Origin: Areca catechu
Lineage: Eukaryota > Streptophyta > Magnoliopsida > Arecales > Arecaceae
Direction of reading: 5' to 3'
Assembly: GCA_021397845.1 (NCBI GenBank)
Contig: CM038049.1
Location: forward strand, 106,298,877-106,362,876
DNA: 64,000 nt
A program made the translations under genes and the position numbers. Numbering within the stretch: the stretch's first letter is position 1; the number at the start of each line of letters is the position of its first letter. Under the pieces are notes generated by a model. The model was not told where the DNA came from. It searched no databases and worked only from the letters and a program-made list of their open reading frames with translations. This document shows positions 22,314-33,048 of the stretch, piece by piece.

Positions 22314-23269
22314 ATTTAACTAGGGTTTATAAGGAGGGGTCCATTCAGAAATAATGCCTTGTCTTTTAGATGGTTTAGTAACTCACTATATAAGTATTCT
22401 CCTCCTCGATCAGACCGAAGAGCTTTAATACTAAGTCCAGTTTGTTTTTCAACCATACTATGATATTCTTTAAACTTATCAAAGGCTTCAGACTTGTATT
22501 TCATAAGATGCACATGACCGTACCTTGATAAATCATCAATAAAAGTGATGAAATAAGAATATCCTCCTCTGGCCTGAGTTGACATAGGTCCACATATATC
22601 AGTATGCACTAGACCTAACAATTCAGTTGCCCTTTCTCCATGTCCAGTGAATAGAGACTTGGTCATTTTTTCTTTGAGACAAGATTCACAAGTTCTTGAT
22701 GATTGGAAATCATTAGAGTCAAAGTAATTATCTTTGACCAACTTGTTTATTCTTGACTCACTGATATGACCCAATCGACAGTGCCAGAGATATGTGACAT
22801 TGTCATTATCTCTTTTCCTTTTCTTATTATCAATAAGAAAAATATTATCATTGAGTTGTAAAGTTAGAAGACCATTTACAAAAGATCCATGTCCAAATAT
22901 TTTATTATTATGAAGAATAGAGCAGCCACTGCTCTTTACACTTATTTCATATCCCTGTTGTAATAACAAGGGTATAGAAATAATGTTTCTAATAATATAT
23001 GGTACATAGAAGCATTCTTCTAACTTTATTGCATCACCCGAAGGTAATAAAAGAAGATAGGTACCCACAGCTTCAGCATGTATGGCTTCACCACTTGCCC
23101 CATGCAGCTTAAAGTCACCCTTCTTCAATCTTCTAATTCTGTGGAGTCCCTACAACGAATTGCATATATGAGATCCACATGCGGTATCCAATATCCATGA
23201 ATTAGAAGTGGAAGCACTCAATGATAAATTAGTTTGTATCATGTACAAACCTTAAGATGCTCCACTTGC
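22314..23269 (-). pseudogene. Copia 2 protease and integrase N-terminal half
   Basis: On the minus strand the protease motif WILDTACGSHICNS lies near 23160-23200, followed by TAG at 23150-23152 where Gln is usual. The frame then runs through the protease, the zinc region (LWHCRLGHISESRINKL, TCESCLKEKM) and the integrase core (HTDICGPM, RSDRGGEY), up to the target site of the triple-LTR element. The catalytic Glu is on the far side at about 17830. Confidence 0.93.
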
Positions 23270-24063
23270 ATCTTGCTTCATACTTGCAAGGTAAACCTTG
23301 CAGTTCTTCTTCTAATGCCCAGTCTTGCCGCAATGGAAACAGGCTCCATCAGCCTTCTTAGCTTTCTTGTTCTTCTTCTGGATGCTTTTCCTGGGGTTGA
23401 ATTTTCTCTTCATACCCTTTTTCATTGCCTGCTTCTTTCTATCAACAAGAAGCACGTGAGCCTTATCTCCTTTAGAGTGGCTCTCAGTTGTCTTAAGCAT
23501 GTTAAGCAGCTCTGGCAATGAAATGTTTAGTTTATTTATATGGTAGTTGAGAACAAACTGAGAGAAGGAATGTGGAAGTGATTGCAGGATCAAGTCCTGA
23601 TTGAGTTCACCATCCATGATAAAACATAATTGACCCAATCGAGTGATCAAGTCAATTGTTTTCAGCACATAGGTTTGCACAAGTGAACCCTCACTCATCC
23701 GAGCATGGAACAACTGCTTCGATATCTCGTATCGAGCAACCATACTTTGCTCTCCATATAGCTCCTTTAAATTGAGCAATATGGACTGAGGTTCCATGCC
23801 TTCATGTTGCCTCTAAAGCTCGTTCTCATTAAGGCCAACATGATGCATCTGACGGTTGTACTGTCATTTTGCCACATCCAGTATGTGGCAATATCCTCTT
23901 CTAATGCATCCTCTCCGATCAATACTGGATCCGGAGAATCGAGTATATATGAAAGCTTCTCCTGAGTTAATACAATTCTCAGGTTCCTCAACCAGTCCAC
24001 ATAATTTGGACCGGTTAACTTGTTGGCATCCAAGATGCCCCTCAGTGATAAGTTTGAAGCCAT
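23270..24063 (-). pseudogene. Copia 2 gag
   Basis: Minus-strand start ATG at 24063 (MASNLSLRGILDANKLTGPN), a typical copia gag N-terminus. A one-base frameshift and a TAG near 23820 break it: the protein continues out of frame as MEPQSILLNLKELYGEQ from 23797. The basic tail leads to a CCHC knuckle CFHCGKTGH-stop-KKNC, where TAG at 23312-23314 replaces the Trp seen in Copia 1. No functional capsid can be made. Confidence 0.92.
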
Positions 24064-25172
24064 TATTTAAATGTCCTACATTTAATTAAAGAATAATATT
24101 AGCAAACCACTCAATTATGACATTCATAATTAGATAAGGACTTTATATCTAATTATGTCTCCCACTATTTTCTTCAAATACCATAACCCTCAACTATGGT
24201 AAGCGAGAAACCTTCCTGGTTTCCTTAGTGGGGTTGAGATCCTTATTCCTCACGAGTGCCTTGTGTGTACACAACAAACACACATGAATTCAAAGGTAGG
24301 ACAACCTTTCCAATTGCAACCTGTGCAATTCTTAACAATTATCTTTGCCTCTAGGACACTTATGGCCTTATGTGTACACAACAAGCCATAATGTCTTAGT
24401 TTAGTCGAACCCTTCATTTTCATATAGCCATGATTAAATAATGTTGCCCTTGTGTGTACACAACAAAGCAACATATCCAAACATGCTATAAAGTACTAAG
24501 TGCACCAAGACAAATCTTATATCAATTTCTATAGTAGGCCTTGTGTGTACACAACAAACCTACTATAGTTTTGACATAAATTTGGCTTAGCATGAAGGAA
24601 GGCAAATTATAGTATACTTAACCAATTAGCATTACCAAATTAAGATTTATATATGACCAAATTGGCCAGGTAAGTGGGAGGGGTGAGGGGGTCCCCCCGT
24701 TGCTTTCCTTAGACACCAATCAGATTGGCCAGGTCAGACAACGGAACCAATTAAAAATCTCATTCCCTTTACCTTCCCAGAACACTTGCCAGACACCAAT
24801 TGGCTGATCAAACCTTAACCGGTTTTGCATCTTGACTAAGTTTTATACTATGACTAAATATGCTTTTTGATAAGGGCTTTGATGGTCTCAAAACACATTC
24901 TAAAACTATCATGATAATAGTGTTTATTATTGTAAGTATAAATATAAACATGATATCCAAGTTTATAACAAATATAAACCCAATGCATATCACTCTAGCA
25001 TATGCATTAAAATTCATGTCATCAAGCATATTACCCTAATATGCATAGCATTATATTGACATAATATCATACATATGAATATGGTCGAGTCAACTCGATA
25101 AGGTTTGGGTCGGCTCGGTAGTGGATTTTAATCAAACTCCAAAAAGATTCATAATTGGAATGCCACAAGGAT
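24064..25172 (-). other. Copia 2 leader with four palindromic repeats
   Basis: No coding frame. The self-complementary core TGTGTACACA, mostly inside TTGTGTGTACACAACA, recurs at about 24261, 24368, 24450 and 24541, spaced 82-107 bp. Such repeats between primer site and gag could form stem-loops in the RNA; this is inference. Confidence 0.7.
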
Positions 25173-25185
25173 GGCTTTGATACCA
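25173..25185 (-). other. Primer-binding site of Copia 2
   Basis: Minus-strand TGGTATCAAAGCC, one base from the LTR end at 25187. It is an initiator-Met-type site with one common variant base. Confidence 0.9.
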
Positions 25186-25186
25186 C

Positions 25187-28100
25187 TGATGGGAATTCTC
25201 CCAGGGTGTCGGGATCATGCAGTATGCGGAATTGACTTTCAAAATAAAATTTCATAGCATGATACCTTAACATGTATAACATATATATAAAACCCTAATT
25301 CCCAGGAACCCCTTGGGCAATAACAACTAATGAATCATCAAATAAAGTCAAGAAAAATACCTGGATCGCTGAAATCCAGCTTTTTCCACAAGGCTCATAA
25401 GTGCAAGCCCTCCAATGATAATCCACATGAAACTCAAACCAAGGAAGAACTCCTTTTTCAAGTTGCTTGGAGAAGTGGAACTCTTTCGACAGCCTTTGGT
25501 CTATTGACCACTGTAGGACACCCTGTCTTACTGAAGGGCACTCAAGATACTATCCTAAACTACTGTAGGATCTAGGATTACCCTCCTCTAGGACCCTACA
25601 GGCTTATGTCCTAAAACCAAGCATTGTCCTAGTGTAGAAGAACTTGTCTTAACAAGACAAGTCTTGTCCTAAAACAAGAATGATGGAGGGAGAAAGTGGA
25701 AGAACACTCTGACTCTCAGGAAAATAAAACACTCAGACTCTCAAAAGATCGAAGTCAGTATTTCTCATTTCACCGTACCCCTATTTATAATCTCAGATGG
25801 GGCATGAAATGCATCCCGACAACACTTATCAGATATGAAACAACATATCTGATAAGACTCTTCGGGAATGGAGAGTCATATCTGTGTTCTTTCACTTACC
25901 AGATCAATCCCAATCGCGCCATGTGTCAAATACCAGTTTCTAAGATAGGGAGACACCTCTTCTAATCCGAAGTAATGCAAGGCTTGAAGAGTTTCAGAGG
26001 CAGAAGGACTCTGCCCTCTGTTGTGCGTGCATTGAAGAGGCGCGACTCTTCATGTGCGCACCACTTTTCACACCTCTTCAAGCATCCCTTTAAACTTTAA
26101 ACCGGCTATTAGACTTCTTAAGATCATGGGGATAAAATGAAGAGACGCCTTCCTAATGAAACTTTTAGAGTCTCATCTGTAGAAGGACTCTTAGTCCTTC
26201 TGCATGCCACTTATTCTCCCTGGTGCGCCAAAGGGCACCAATAGTCTTTCCCTTTCCATTTAGTCCGCCCAAAGCATCAAACTGACTTGATCAAACATAT
26301 GCAATATGGGTGTCATTGGAAAGAGCATCAAATAAGCTTTCTGACTATATTTTTTATTTTCAGATCAGAGGTCTGTAGGCCCTTCTATGCCCTTTTGAAG
26401 TTAAGGTATTATTTAGGTACCAAGAGTCCCATGCCATTGGGACTCTTCATACATGGTGCCTAAAATGCCCTTAAGTCCAAATTAAAATCAGATTAAGCTC
26501 TGATTTGGCTAGCCCCACTTAGGACTCAACATAATTTAGGTTTTACATAATTAGGTTAGCCCAATTAGCAAGCAACCGGATCCAATCCAATTAGGTTAGG
26601 AATTAGGTTAGCCTACATATGCTAATATGTAATCTGGCTAACCAATTAGGATCCTATGATCCTAATTAAATCATGAATGACTTTCTTGGCCAAGTCTCTA
26701 TTGTGTGTGACCCATTGGGTTCCACATCTAGCCAGCAGTAGGTTTAGATTTGAGCCGATTCGATCCGATCGAACTTGATTGACCTAATTAGGTCAAATTG
26801 GCTCACTTAATTGTCAAATTCGAATCACACATTGAATTGACTCATGTAACCAAACCAATTGGTTCATGAAAACCTACAAGACAAGATTGACGTGTAGCAA
26901 CGTGTCATGCCTACCCAGAAGATGAGGAATTTGGTTGAAAATACCAAAATATCCTTCAGTAATAAGTTACCGTGCAATTCAATCTTTCGATCTTCCATTA
27001 TCCCGATTAAGTGATAGGTATGGATAGATGTCAAACCCTAATATTTCATCATATCGAAACTCAGCTCGATCATGAGGACTCAGCCGATGACTGATTAGAT
27101 TCCACTAATCTCATCCTGCTTTGATCAAAGGCTCCTTGAGTCACTCATTGAAGAGATTGCATGGGATAACAATTCCTCTTACTAGGAATGATCGATTCCT
27201 TGTTGGTCCACTCATATCCTTCGTACACCTTCCATTATACCCAGAACACCCCGTACATGTCGCAATATCATGAATGAGTATTGATGTGGCTGGATTGCTG
27301 ACATGGGGTGGGCAGATTGATGTGGAGTCCCTATCAGACGCTACGCTGGATTTTCAATATGGGTCCCTTCGCCGGGCTGAGCTCCCCCAGAATAGCGGAG
27401 TCACCTGCCGAAGTCGAGCTCCGTCCTCCGCCAAGTCGGTCCTCGATGGGACGGGATGCCTAGGCCGGAGCCTAGCGTAAGTCCCCCCAAGGAGGGCCCC
27501 TTAGGATCGGGCCCTGTGGCCAGGAGTCGAGCCCAAGTCTCCTCCGCCACGTGGAGCCCTTCCGAGGTCAAGTCCCTTGGGCTGGGCTGCGCCCTACCCA
27601 TCTCCGTCATGTCGAGCTTGCCCGAAGCCGAGTTCAGCTGGTCCGAAGTCGAGCTCAGCCCTCCTCCGCCCAGCTGAGCTACCTCGAGGCCAAGCCCCTC
27701 GGAGTTGGGCCCCATCTCTCCAGCTCGGTCCCCAGCTCGGGTAGAGGCACCAACCGCCAAGGAAGCGGTGCCTCCCCTCCAAGGACGATGGCGGGCCTCA
27801 TGAGGGTGGTGTGGCATGAGTCTCGAGGTTGGCGACCTGCCAATCGAGGTCTTACCAAGCTTCTCGGAATGGAGCAAACAGAGGGAATGTTAGAGCGCTA
27901 GAAGCTTCCTCAGCCATCTGTCAGAAAAGGCATCCCGTCTACGGCACGATACCTCGTCGCGCGTGTCTGACGACACGGGGGGATCCCAAGGCAAGCCAGA
28001 GTAAAAACCCAACCAGGGTAAGCCAAAAATAAGTAAGCAAAGCAAAAAAAGAAGGAGAGAGACCACTGGGACGGGCAACAGAAAAAAGGGAGAAGGGCCA

Positions 28101-28920
28101 CATAGGAGGACTCTTCCACCTCGGCCATCACCTTTCCTAGCCCGCTCTCACTTCCATTCACGCCACACTCACTCCTCCTAGCATGGAGCTCATCCCAATG
28201 GGCTCGACTAGGAGGATATGTTTCCCTGGATCATCATTGACTTGACCGTTGGAGTGCCCCCACCGGAATCCCCGGCCCGGGTCACTAACGCTATTTCTTA
28301 TAGGTCCCGAGGCACATGAGGCATCCCGAAGAGGCGGATGGGCAATCATCGATGCCACCAGCAGCTACCGGCCACGACGATCCTGGCGACAACAAGTATG
28401 AACCAAAATATGGCTTAGTATGCACAAGGAACCATGGTAACCTCAGGTCTAAAGATCACATGCACAACTTCTACTCTATGATCTACCTTTTGACAAGTAG
28501 TAAGACTTCTATAAGATAATCCCGGTGTGGATCAGTCCAGTGTACTCATACCCTGATGAGCGCCCTTATCTCAGTATTAGTATTTTACACAAGTGGTTGT
28601 GAGATCAACCACCCTCATCAACTGAGCATACATAGGATAAGCTAGTCTTTCCGGATTCATCGATCCTCGAATCGATGGTCCAACGACTAGGAACATTCTA
28701 GATTAGGGTTTATAGGAAATTAGGTATCACTGTTATGAATTCCATCATAATCCTAATTCCATTGCCCTACTCTATGGGGTTCATCATAGTCAATAAAAAT
28801 ATGACATAACAGTATATGATGAATCAAATGCCTTTATTAATATGAAAGTATATTATACATAAGCTGGAAGTTTACAAAAAGGCCCTCATAATGATTGGCT
28901 CTTAGGGCACTTTTCTATCA
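25187..28920 (-). repeat. Copia 2 5' LTR, split by a solo gypsy LTR
   Basis: On the minus strand it begins TGATAGAAAAGTGCCCTAAG at 28920 and ends CCCATCA at 25187. Removing the insertion and one duplication leaves about 2.6 kb. Large parts align with the Copia 3 LTR (56153-58626), for example the segment around TTTGGTCTATTGACCACTGT and the block with AGGACACCCTGTC. It contains no gene. Confidence 0.88.
27282..28394 (+). mobile_element. Solo Tat-family gypsy LTR, plus strand
   Basis: A 1113-bp sequence starting TGATGTGGCTGG and ending GGCGACAACA, flanked by AGTAT at 27277-27281 and 28395-28399. Comparison with the uninterrupted Copia 3 LTR (near 58085-58110) shows the filled and empty site, which fixes both ends. 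The conserved Tat block is at 28238-28283. No internal region remains, so it arose by LTR-LTR recombination. Confidence 0.95.
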
Positions 28921-28944
28921 GCCCGCCCTCATATGATATTTGGT

Positions 28945-29590
28945 TAGAGATGGCAATAAAACCCAAAACTATGGGTACCCGATCCAGCCCAACCTGATTG
29001 GGCCGGATAGTCAACGTTTTGACTGGATTTGGGCCAGGTTTGGGTAAAACCCGAATGCTTAACGTTGGATTTGAACCGGAACGGGGTAGATATACACCCG
29101 ATCTGAATCCGATGCAAATTATTTTAATATTTAAATATATTTAATTAATATATATTATATTAAATATATTATATTAAATATTATTTATTAGTTATTAAAT
29201 TTTAAAATACTTAAATTCTTTACCCTAATCATTATTATTCGTAAATAAAGGAATTGTAAATTGTAATTTATAATCGGTAAACTTTGATTAATCTCCAGCT
29301 TTCCTCTTCCCATTCGACGACTCTTCCTCCTCTCGGATCGATGTTGAACTAAAAATGTAATTAAATTTTATTTATTTAATGTAGGTATAATTTATAAAAT
29401 GGTAGATGATTTTAAAGTTGATAAAAATAAAAAAAATATTCAGTATAATAATTGAATTCGAAACGGATAAATCAGAACTATCCAATATCCGATTAAGTTA
29501 AATTTAAATTAAAAAATTCAATCTCAATAATATTTAAATTAAATTTAAATAATTATGTATTTAATCCGAGCCGATCGCTTGTCATCTCTA
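28945..29590. mobile_element. hAT-type MITE
   Basis: The terminal inverted repeats are TAGAGATGGCAA and TTGTCATCTCTA (one mismatch), with flanking 8-bp duplications TATTTGGT (28937-28944) and TATTTGAT (29591-29598), seven of eight matching. The 646-bp body is AT-rich and has no transposase. Eight-base duplications and TAG-type ends fit the hAT superfamily. It ends about 460 bp upstream of the host gene start. Confidence 0.85.
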
Positions 29591-29598
29591 TATTTGAT

Positions 29599-30049
29599 CA
29601 TAAGGGCGGCAGGTGGAAGCATAAAATGGACGGATTAAACGGTCAGAAAAGAACGAACGAGACCATCCTTCGTGAGCATTTCCCAAGGCCATCTGTTGTC
29701 CACCAACTAAACGACAAGATAAACATGAAAAAATAAACAAAAAAAAGCAAAATAAAAACAGGCCGATCGGCGCCCGCTGCGGACTGACCACGGCGTTGTT
29801 CGGCGTCTCCGATTCATCCCGTGTCACCTAACACCTTCGACATGAACCCCCAACACTGTCGTCTTATTTACCAAATTCCCCCTCTGCCCTTCCCGTAAAA
29901 AACTCCAAAGTCTGGAATATTCTCGTGACCCTCCGTCTCCCACTGTTCTTGCCTTCTTCCCCCTCAAGTCCAAGAGACAACATCATCAAAAGCCGTCCCC
30001 AAATTTCTAAAACCTCAACCCTAACCCTAGCTCGCCTCAAAAGCTGGCC
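29599..30049 (+). promoter_or_regulatory. Upstream region of the SG1-like gene
   Basis: This 451-bp stretch links the MITE to the ATG. I see no strong TATA box; the nearest AT-rich candidate is around CTTATTTACC at about 29864. The last 100 bp are pyrimidine-rich, with a telo-box-like motif. The true transcription start cannot be set from sequence alone. Confidence 0.45.
30017..30030 (+). promoter_or_regulatory. Telo-box-like motif in the SG1-like 5' region
   Basis: AACCCTAACCCTAG lies 20 bp before the ATG. Telo-boxes (AAACCCTAA type) are common near the start of plant genes for translation and growth. The two repeat units are seen; the function is inferred. Confidence 0.45.
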
Positions 30050-31054
30050 ATGGATTCCCTTACCGGAGCCGCCACATCCATGCACGCCGAGGAAATCCTC
30101 TTCTCCACCTTCCGCTCTACGTTCAAACCCTCGTCCCCTCACAAAGCCCTGCGTTTACAGGCTTTGTTCCTATCCAAATCTAGGGTTTCCCCGTCTTCCA
30201 GCGTTAGGGCTTCATCCAGCTCCACCCCCCCGAATTCTCTCCCCCGAACTATCGGCTCCGCCGCCTCCGGGGCCCTTGTTCTCGCCACAACCATGGCGGC
30301 GCTCCTCGCTGGCAAGTTCTCTGCGCCACCGCCGGCCAGGGCCGAACTGTCTGCTCCCCCAGTGACCGAGGAGAGAACCGAAGCCACCGAAGATGAGACA
30401 AAAAGCGACTCCTCGACGCTCTCCCAATTTCTGGAATCCAACTCCGAGGCAGTGGGCGCCCTCCGGACCACCCTCTACAAGAAACTAGAGGAGGCGGAGG
30501 ACTCCGAGGCCCTGGAGATCCTCGAACGTTTGATGGCCGCCCAGCCGGCTGAGACCGAGTGGAAGTTCCTCGCTGCCCGGCTCCTCAACGAGATGGGGGA
30601 GGCCGCTGAGTCCCGGAGGCTCTTCGAGGAGATCCTTGTAATCGATCCCCTCTCCTTTGAGGCCCTCTTTGAGAACGCGGTGCTCATGGACCGGTGTGGC
30701 GAGGGGAAGGCGGTGATTGAACGGCTGGAGAGGGCTCTGGAGCTTGCGAGGGTCGAGCAGAAAGAGAAAGCGGCGAGGGACGTGCGTCTGATCATGGCCC
30801 AGATACAATTCTTGCATAACAATGTTGATGAGGCACTATCATCCTACGAGGAGTTGGCGATCGAGGACCCCAAAGACTACAGGCCGTACTTTTGCCAGGG
30901 GGTGATTTATAGCTTGTTGGATCGGAACAAGGAAGCGAGGGAGAAGTTCTCAAAGTATCATGAGCTTTCGCCAAAGAAGTTTGAGGTGGATGCCTACTTA
31001 CAGTCATCTCTATCGAGGGTGAAGCTCTTCGGGACTAGAGATTCCGAGATTTGA
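30050..31054 (+). CDS. SG1: SLOW GREEN 1-like chloroplast TPR protein
   Basis: A complete 334-codon gene without introns. The ATG at 30050 has a good context (GGCCATGG) and is the first in a stretch lacking upstream competitors in frame. The first 60 or so residues are Ser-rich and basic with few acids, like a plastid transit peptide. Residues 72-90 form one hydrophobic segment (GALVLATTMAALLAGKF), followed by an ARA-E site at 96-99 that could be a second cleavage site or mark a membrane anchor. Residues 125-320 are helical TPR repeats, clearest at about 168-201, 202-235, 244-276 and 277-310 (DPKDYRPYFCQGVIYSLLD). In Arabidopsis, SG1 is a plastid TPR protein needed for chloroplast development and greening. 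The match rests on the TPR layout and my recognition of the family. Codon use is GC-rich, monocot-like, unlike the flanking transposons. Confidence 0.85.
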   Translation: MDSLTGAATSMHAEEILFSTFRSTFKPSSPHKALRLQALFLSKSRVSPSSSVRASSSSTPPNSLPRTIGSAASGALVLATTMAALLAGKFSAPPPARAELSAPPVTEERTEATEDETKSDSSTLSQFLESNSEAVGALRTTLYKKLEEAEDSEALEILERLMAAQPAETEWKFLAARLLNEMGEAAESRRLFEEILVIDPLSFEALFENAVLMDRCGEGKAVIERLERALELARVEQKEKAARDVRLIMAQIQFLHNNVDEALSSYEELAIEDPKDYRPYFCQGVIYSLLDRNKEAREKFSKYHELSPKKFEVDAYLQSSLSRVKLFGTRDSEI

Positions 31055-31082
31055 AGTCATGTTTTCTTTTAGCATTTTCCAA

Positions 31083-31088
31083 AATAAA
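31083..31088 (+). promoter_or_regulatory. Candidate polyadenylation signal of the SG1-like gene
   Basis: AATAAA 29 bp after the stop codon. Plant signals are loose, so a later site is also possible. Confidence 0.4.
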
Positions 31089-31192
31089 GTAGCAGGAATA
31101 ATTGGAGAGGTGAGATTCTCTTGCTGGAGGAATTGTTGAAAAGTAGCAGGAATAATTGGAGAGGTGAGATTCTCTTGCTGGAGGAATTGTTG
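31086..31192. repeat. Tandem duplication, 54-bp period, downstream of the SG1-like gene
   Basis: Two near-identical copies of a 53-bp segment containing GTAGCAGGAATAATTGGAGA start at 31086 and 31140. It falls in the likely 3' untranslated region. The near-identity indicates a recent duplication. Confidence 0.93.
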
Positions 31193-33048
31193 TAGGATGA
31201 TGCCATATTGTTTAAAAAATTTTGGTGTAATGATATTTTAGACTGAATGATCAAAGGCCTATATAGGATATAATAATTCAGTAACTTTGTTTTCAAATAT
31301 ATTATTCTTATTTTGTCATGTGATGGTAAATTCAATACATGATGAATCATTTGGGCTTCAAATTCTTCTTTTGCTTTACTGTTTTGATGCTGCTTGAAGT
31401 TAAATTAGTTTTAATAGAGGTGTGGTCCAACTGTCATTGGGCTGGGTGCATAACTTTGCTGTTATGGTTTATTTCTTCTAGTGAGTTACAATGTCTGATA
31501 TGTGATGAATGATCCTGAACACCAAGCTCAATTAAGCTGAAATTGCATGATTTTAACATTACAGGACAATGTGCATTTGTGACATCTAGCAGTCACTATA
31601 GTAGTCGATTAGAGGTGCACTGTTGCATTCTTTCAAAACTGATCAAAATCTTAACTTCTTTGTAAGTGTCAGTTATTTCTTTTGTTCTACATCTGGTAAT
31701 AATATTCATTGTCAGTATATTTTTGTTCTACATCTGGCTTTGTGGCTTTCCTAGCAAGAGCTTGTTAAAGGTTGCTGTACAGATGTGAGGAGTATTCGGT
31801 TGTGTTTTCTTCTCACCTTTCTTTTCCTGTCCAAGTTGAGCAGCTTATTTTCCTTGTTTTGGGAGGCCAGACTTATTTCAATGCCATTAATGGGGCAAAC
31901 TCCATTGGCAGTAATTAGAAGATGGAGCTAGGTTGGCACAATGGTGTGACATGTGAATTATTTTGGGTTACTAACAGACATTTCAGTGGTAGTTATTGAA
32001 GGAAAACAAGGGAAATAAATCATTTCATAATTTTTTTTGAAATGATTTTATTCATCATATTAATTTCATTATGAAAGTCTGAAAGTTCACAGCTCCAGGT
32101 TCTAAAAAACAGGAAGACTGAATAAATGCAGAGACTTGAGTACTGTGAGGGGAATGCGGCTCATTGTTAGAAAATGAGCTGCAATGGAGGTAGCCAAATC
32201 TTCTATAGAATTAAGGGAGAATTGTTTTCCTTCCTTGATGAAAGGGATTAACATAAATCAATTTTTCTTAAAATTGGAGGATGCTTTTTCTTAAAACCCC
32301 TGATGCAAGTGAAAACAGTCAACCTTCTACCGGAAGATTAACATAGATCAATTTCTTTACTGAATTAATTCTTAATTTCATCTCTCTTTTTTTTTCTCCT
32401 CTGTTTCTTCTTCTATATCTTTCTTTGATCATGCTAGTTCTTCTCTTATTTTCTTAATCTTATCCTTTTACCTAATCTTCACACTTTCTCTATCTGGGTT
32501 CTTCACTTTTCTGCTTCTTATTGTTCTTCTTCTTAAGTGTTTTCTTGTCAATTCTTCTCTTAATTGTTCACTGCTTAATGTTATGTGATACAACACTGCA
32601 GTTATTTATCAGTTCATTGCTGCTTAATTAGATTATATCTGCTTTTATCATGTTGCCTATTTTGATGAGATACAATAGTTTACTACTACTGTTTCAGCTG
32701 ATTCAAAATTTGATATGATAGATATTGCAAATCTTTTATGCCCTTTATATCTGAGAGCTCTTTCGGAGGCTAGCTTGGTATGCAAGTTATGCAAGGGTTG
32801 AAAAATGCAAGCTGATTCAGATTTAGTCATCTAAATTGGGCAGATCTTGTTAGATATCAATCATGGTTGTAAAGATCAGAGAGCTAGCCAATGGAATTGC
32901 TGCAAAAAAGTAGGTTGTGAAAGAGTCTTCTGGCTATTATGGTTATTTGTTGCATGGTTTATTATCGTCATCTTTTGGTTAATCATAAGCCTTATTTGGT
33001 TAGCTACTTACTAGGTGGTTTTATTGTCTTTTTGTTTTTGTTTAAATC
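31193..33048. other. Intergenic sequence without recognisable gene
   Basis: AT-rich with pyrimidine tracts (32390-32570 is T-rich). I find no frame with known domains, no complete terminal repeats and no RNA gene. Confidence 0.6.

Larger units (their letters stand above)
16350..28920 (-). mobile_element. Copia 2: old, multiply interrupted Ty1/copia element
   Basis: A minus-strand element with its 5' LTR at the right (25187-28920), primer site 25173-25185, leader, gag from 24063, protease and integrase to 22314, the rest of integrase and part of RT at 17838-16350. The remainder (RT end, RNase H, 3' LTR) was displaced beyond the left edge by gypsy 1. Three separate elements are inserted in it, and several coding lesions are visible, so it is the oldest layer of the nest. 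Its LTR is related to that of Copia 3 (56153-58626). The base right of the LTR begins GCCCG, one half of its target duplication. Confidence 0.92.

Noticed and set aside
30017..30030. Interstitial telomere repeat
   Set aside because: Only two units, located just before a start codon, as for a plant telo-box.
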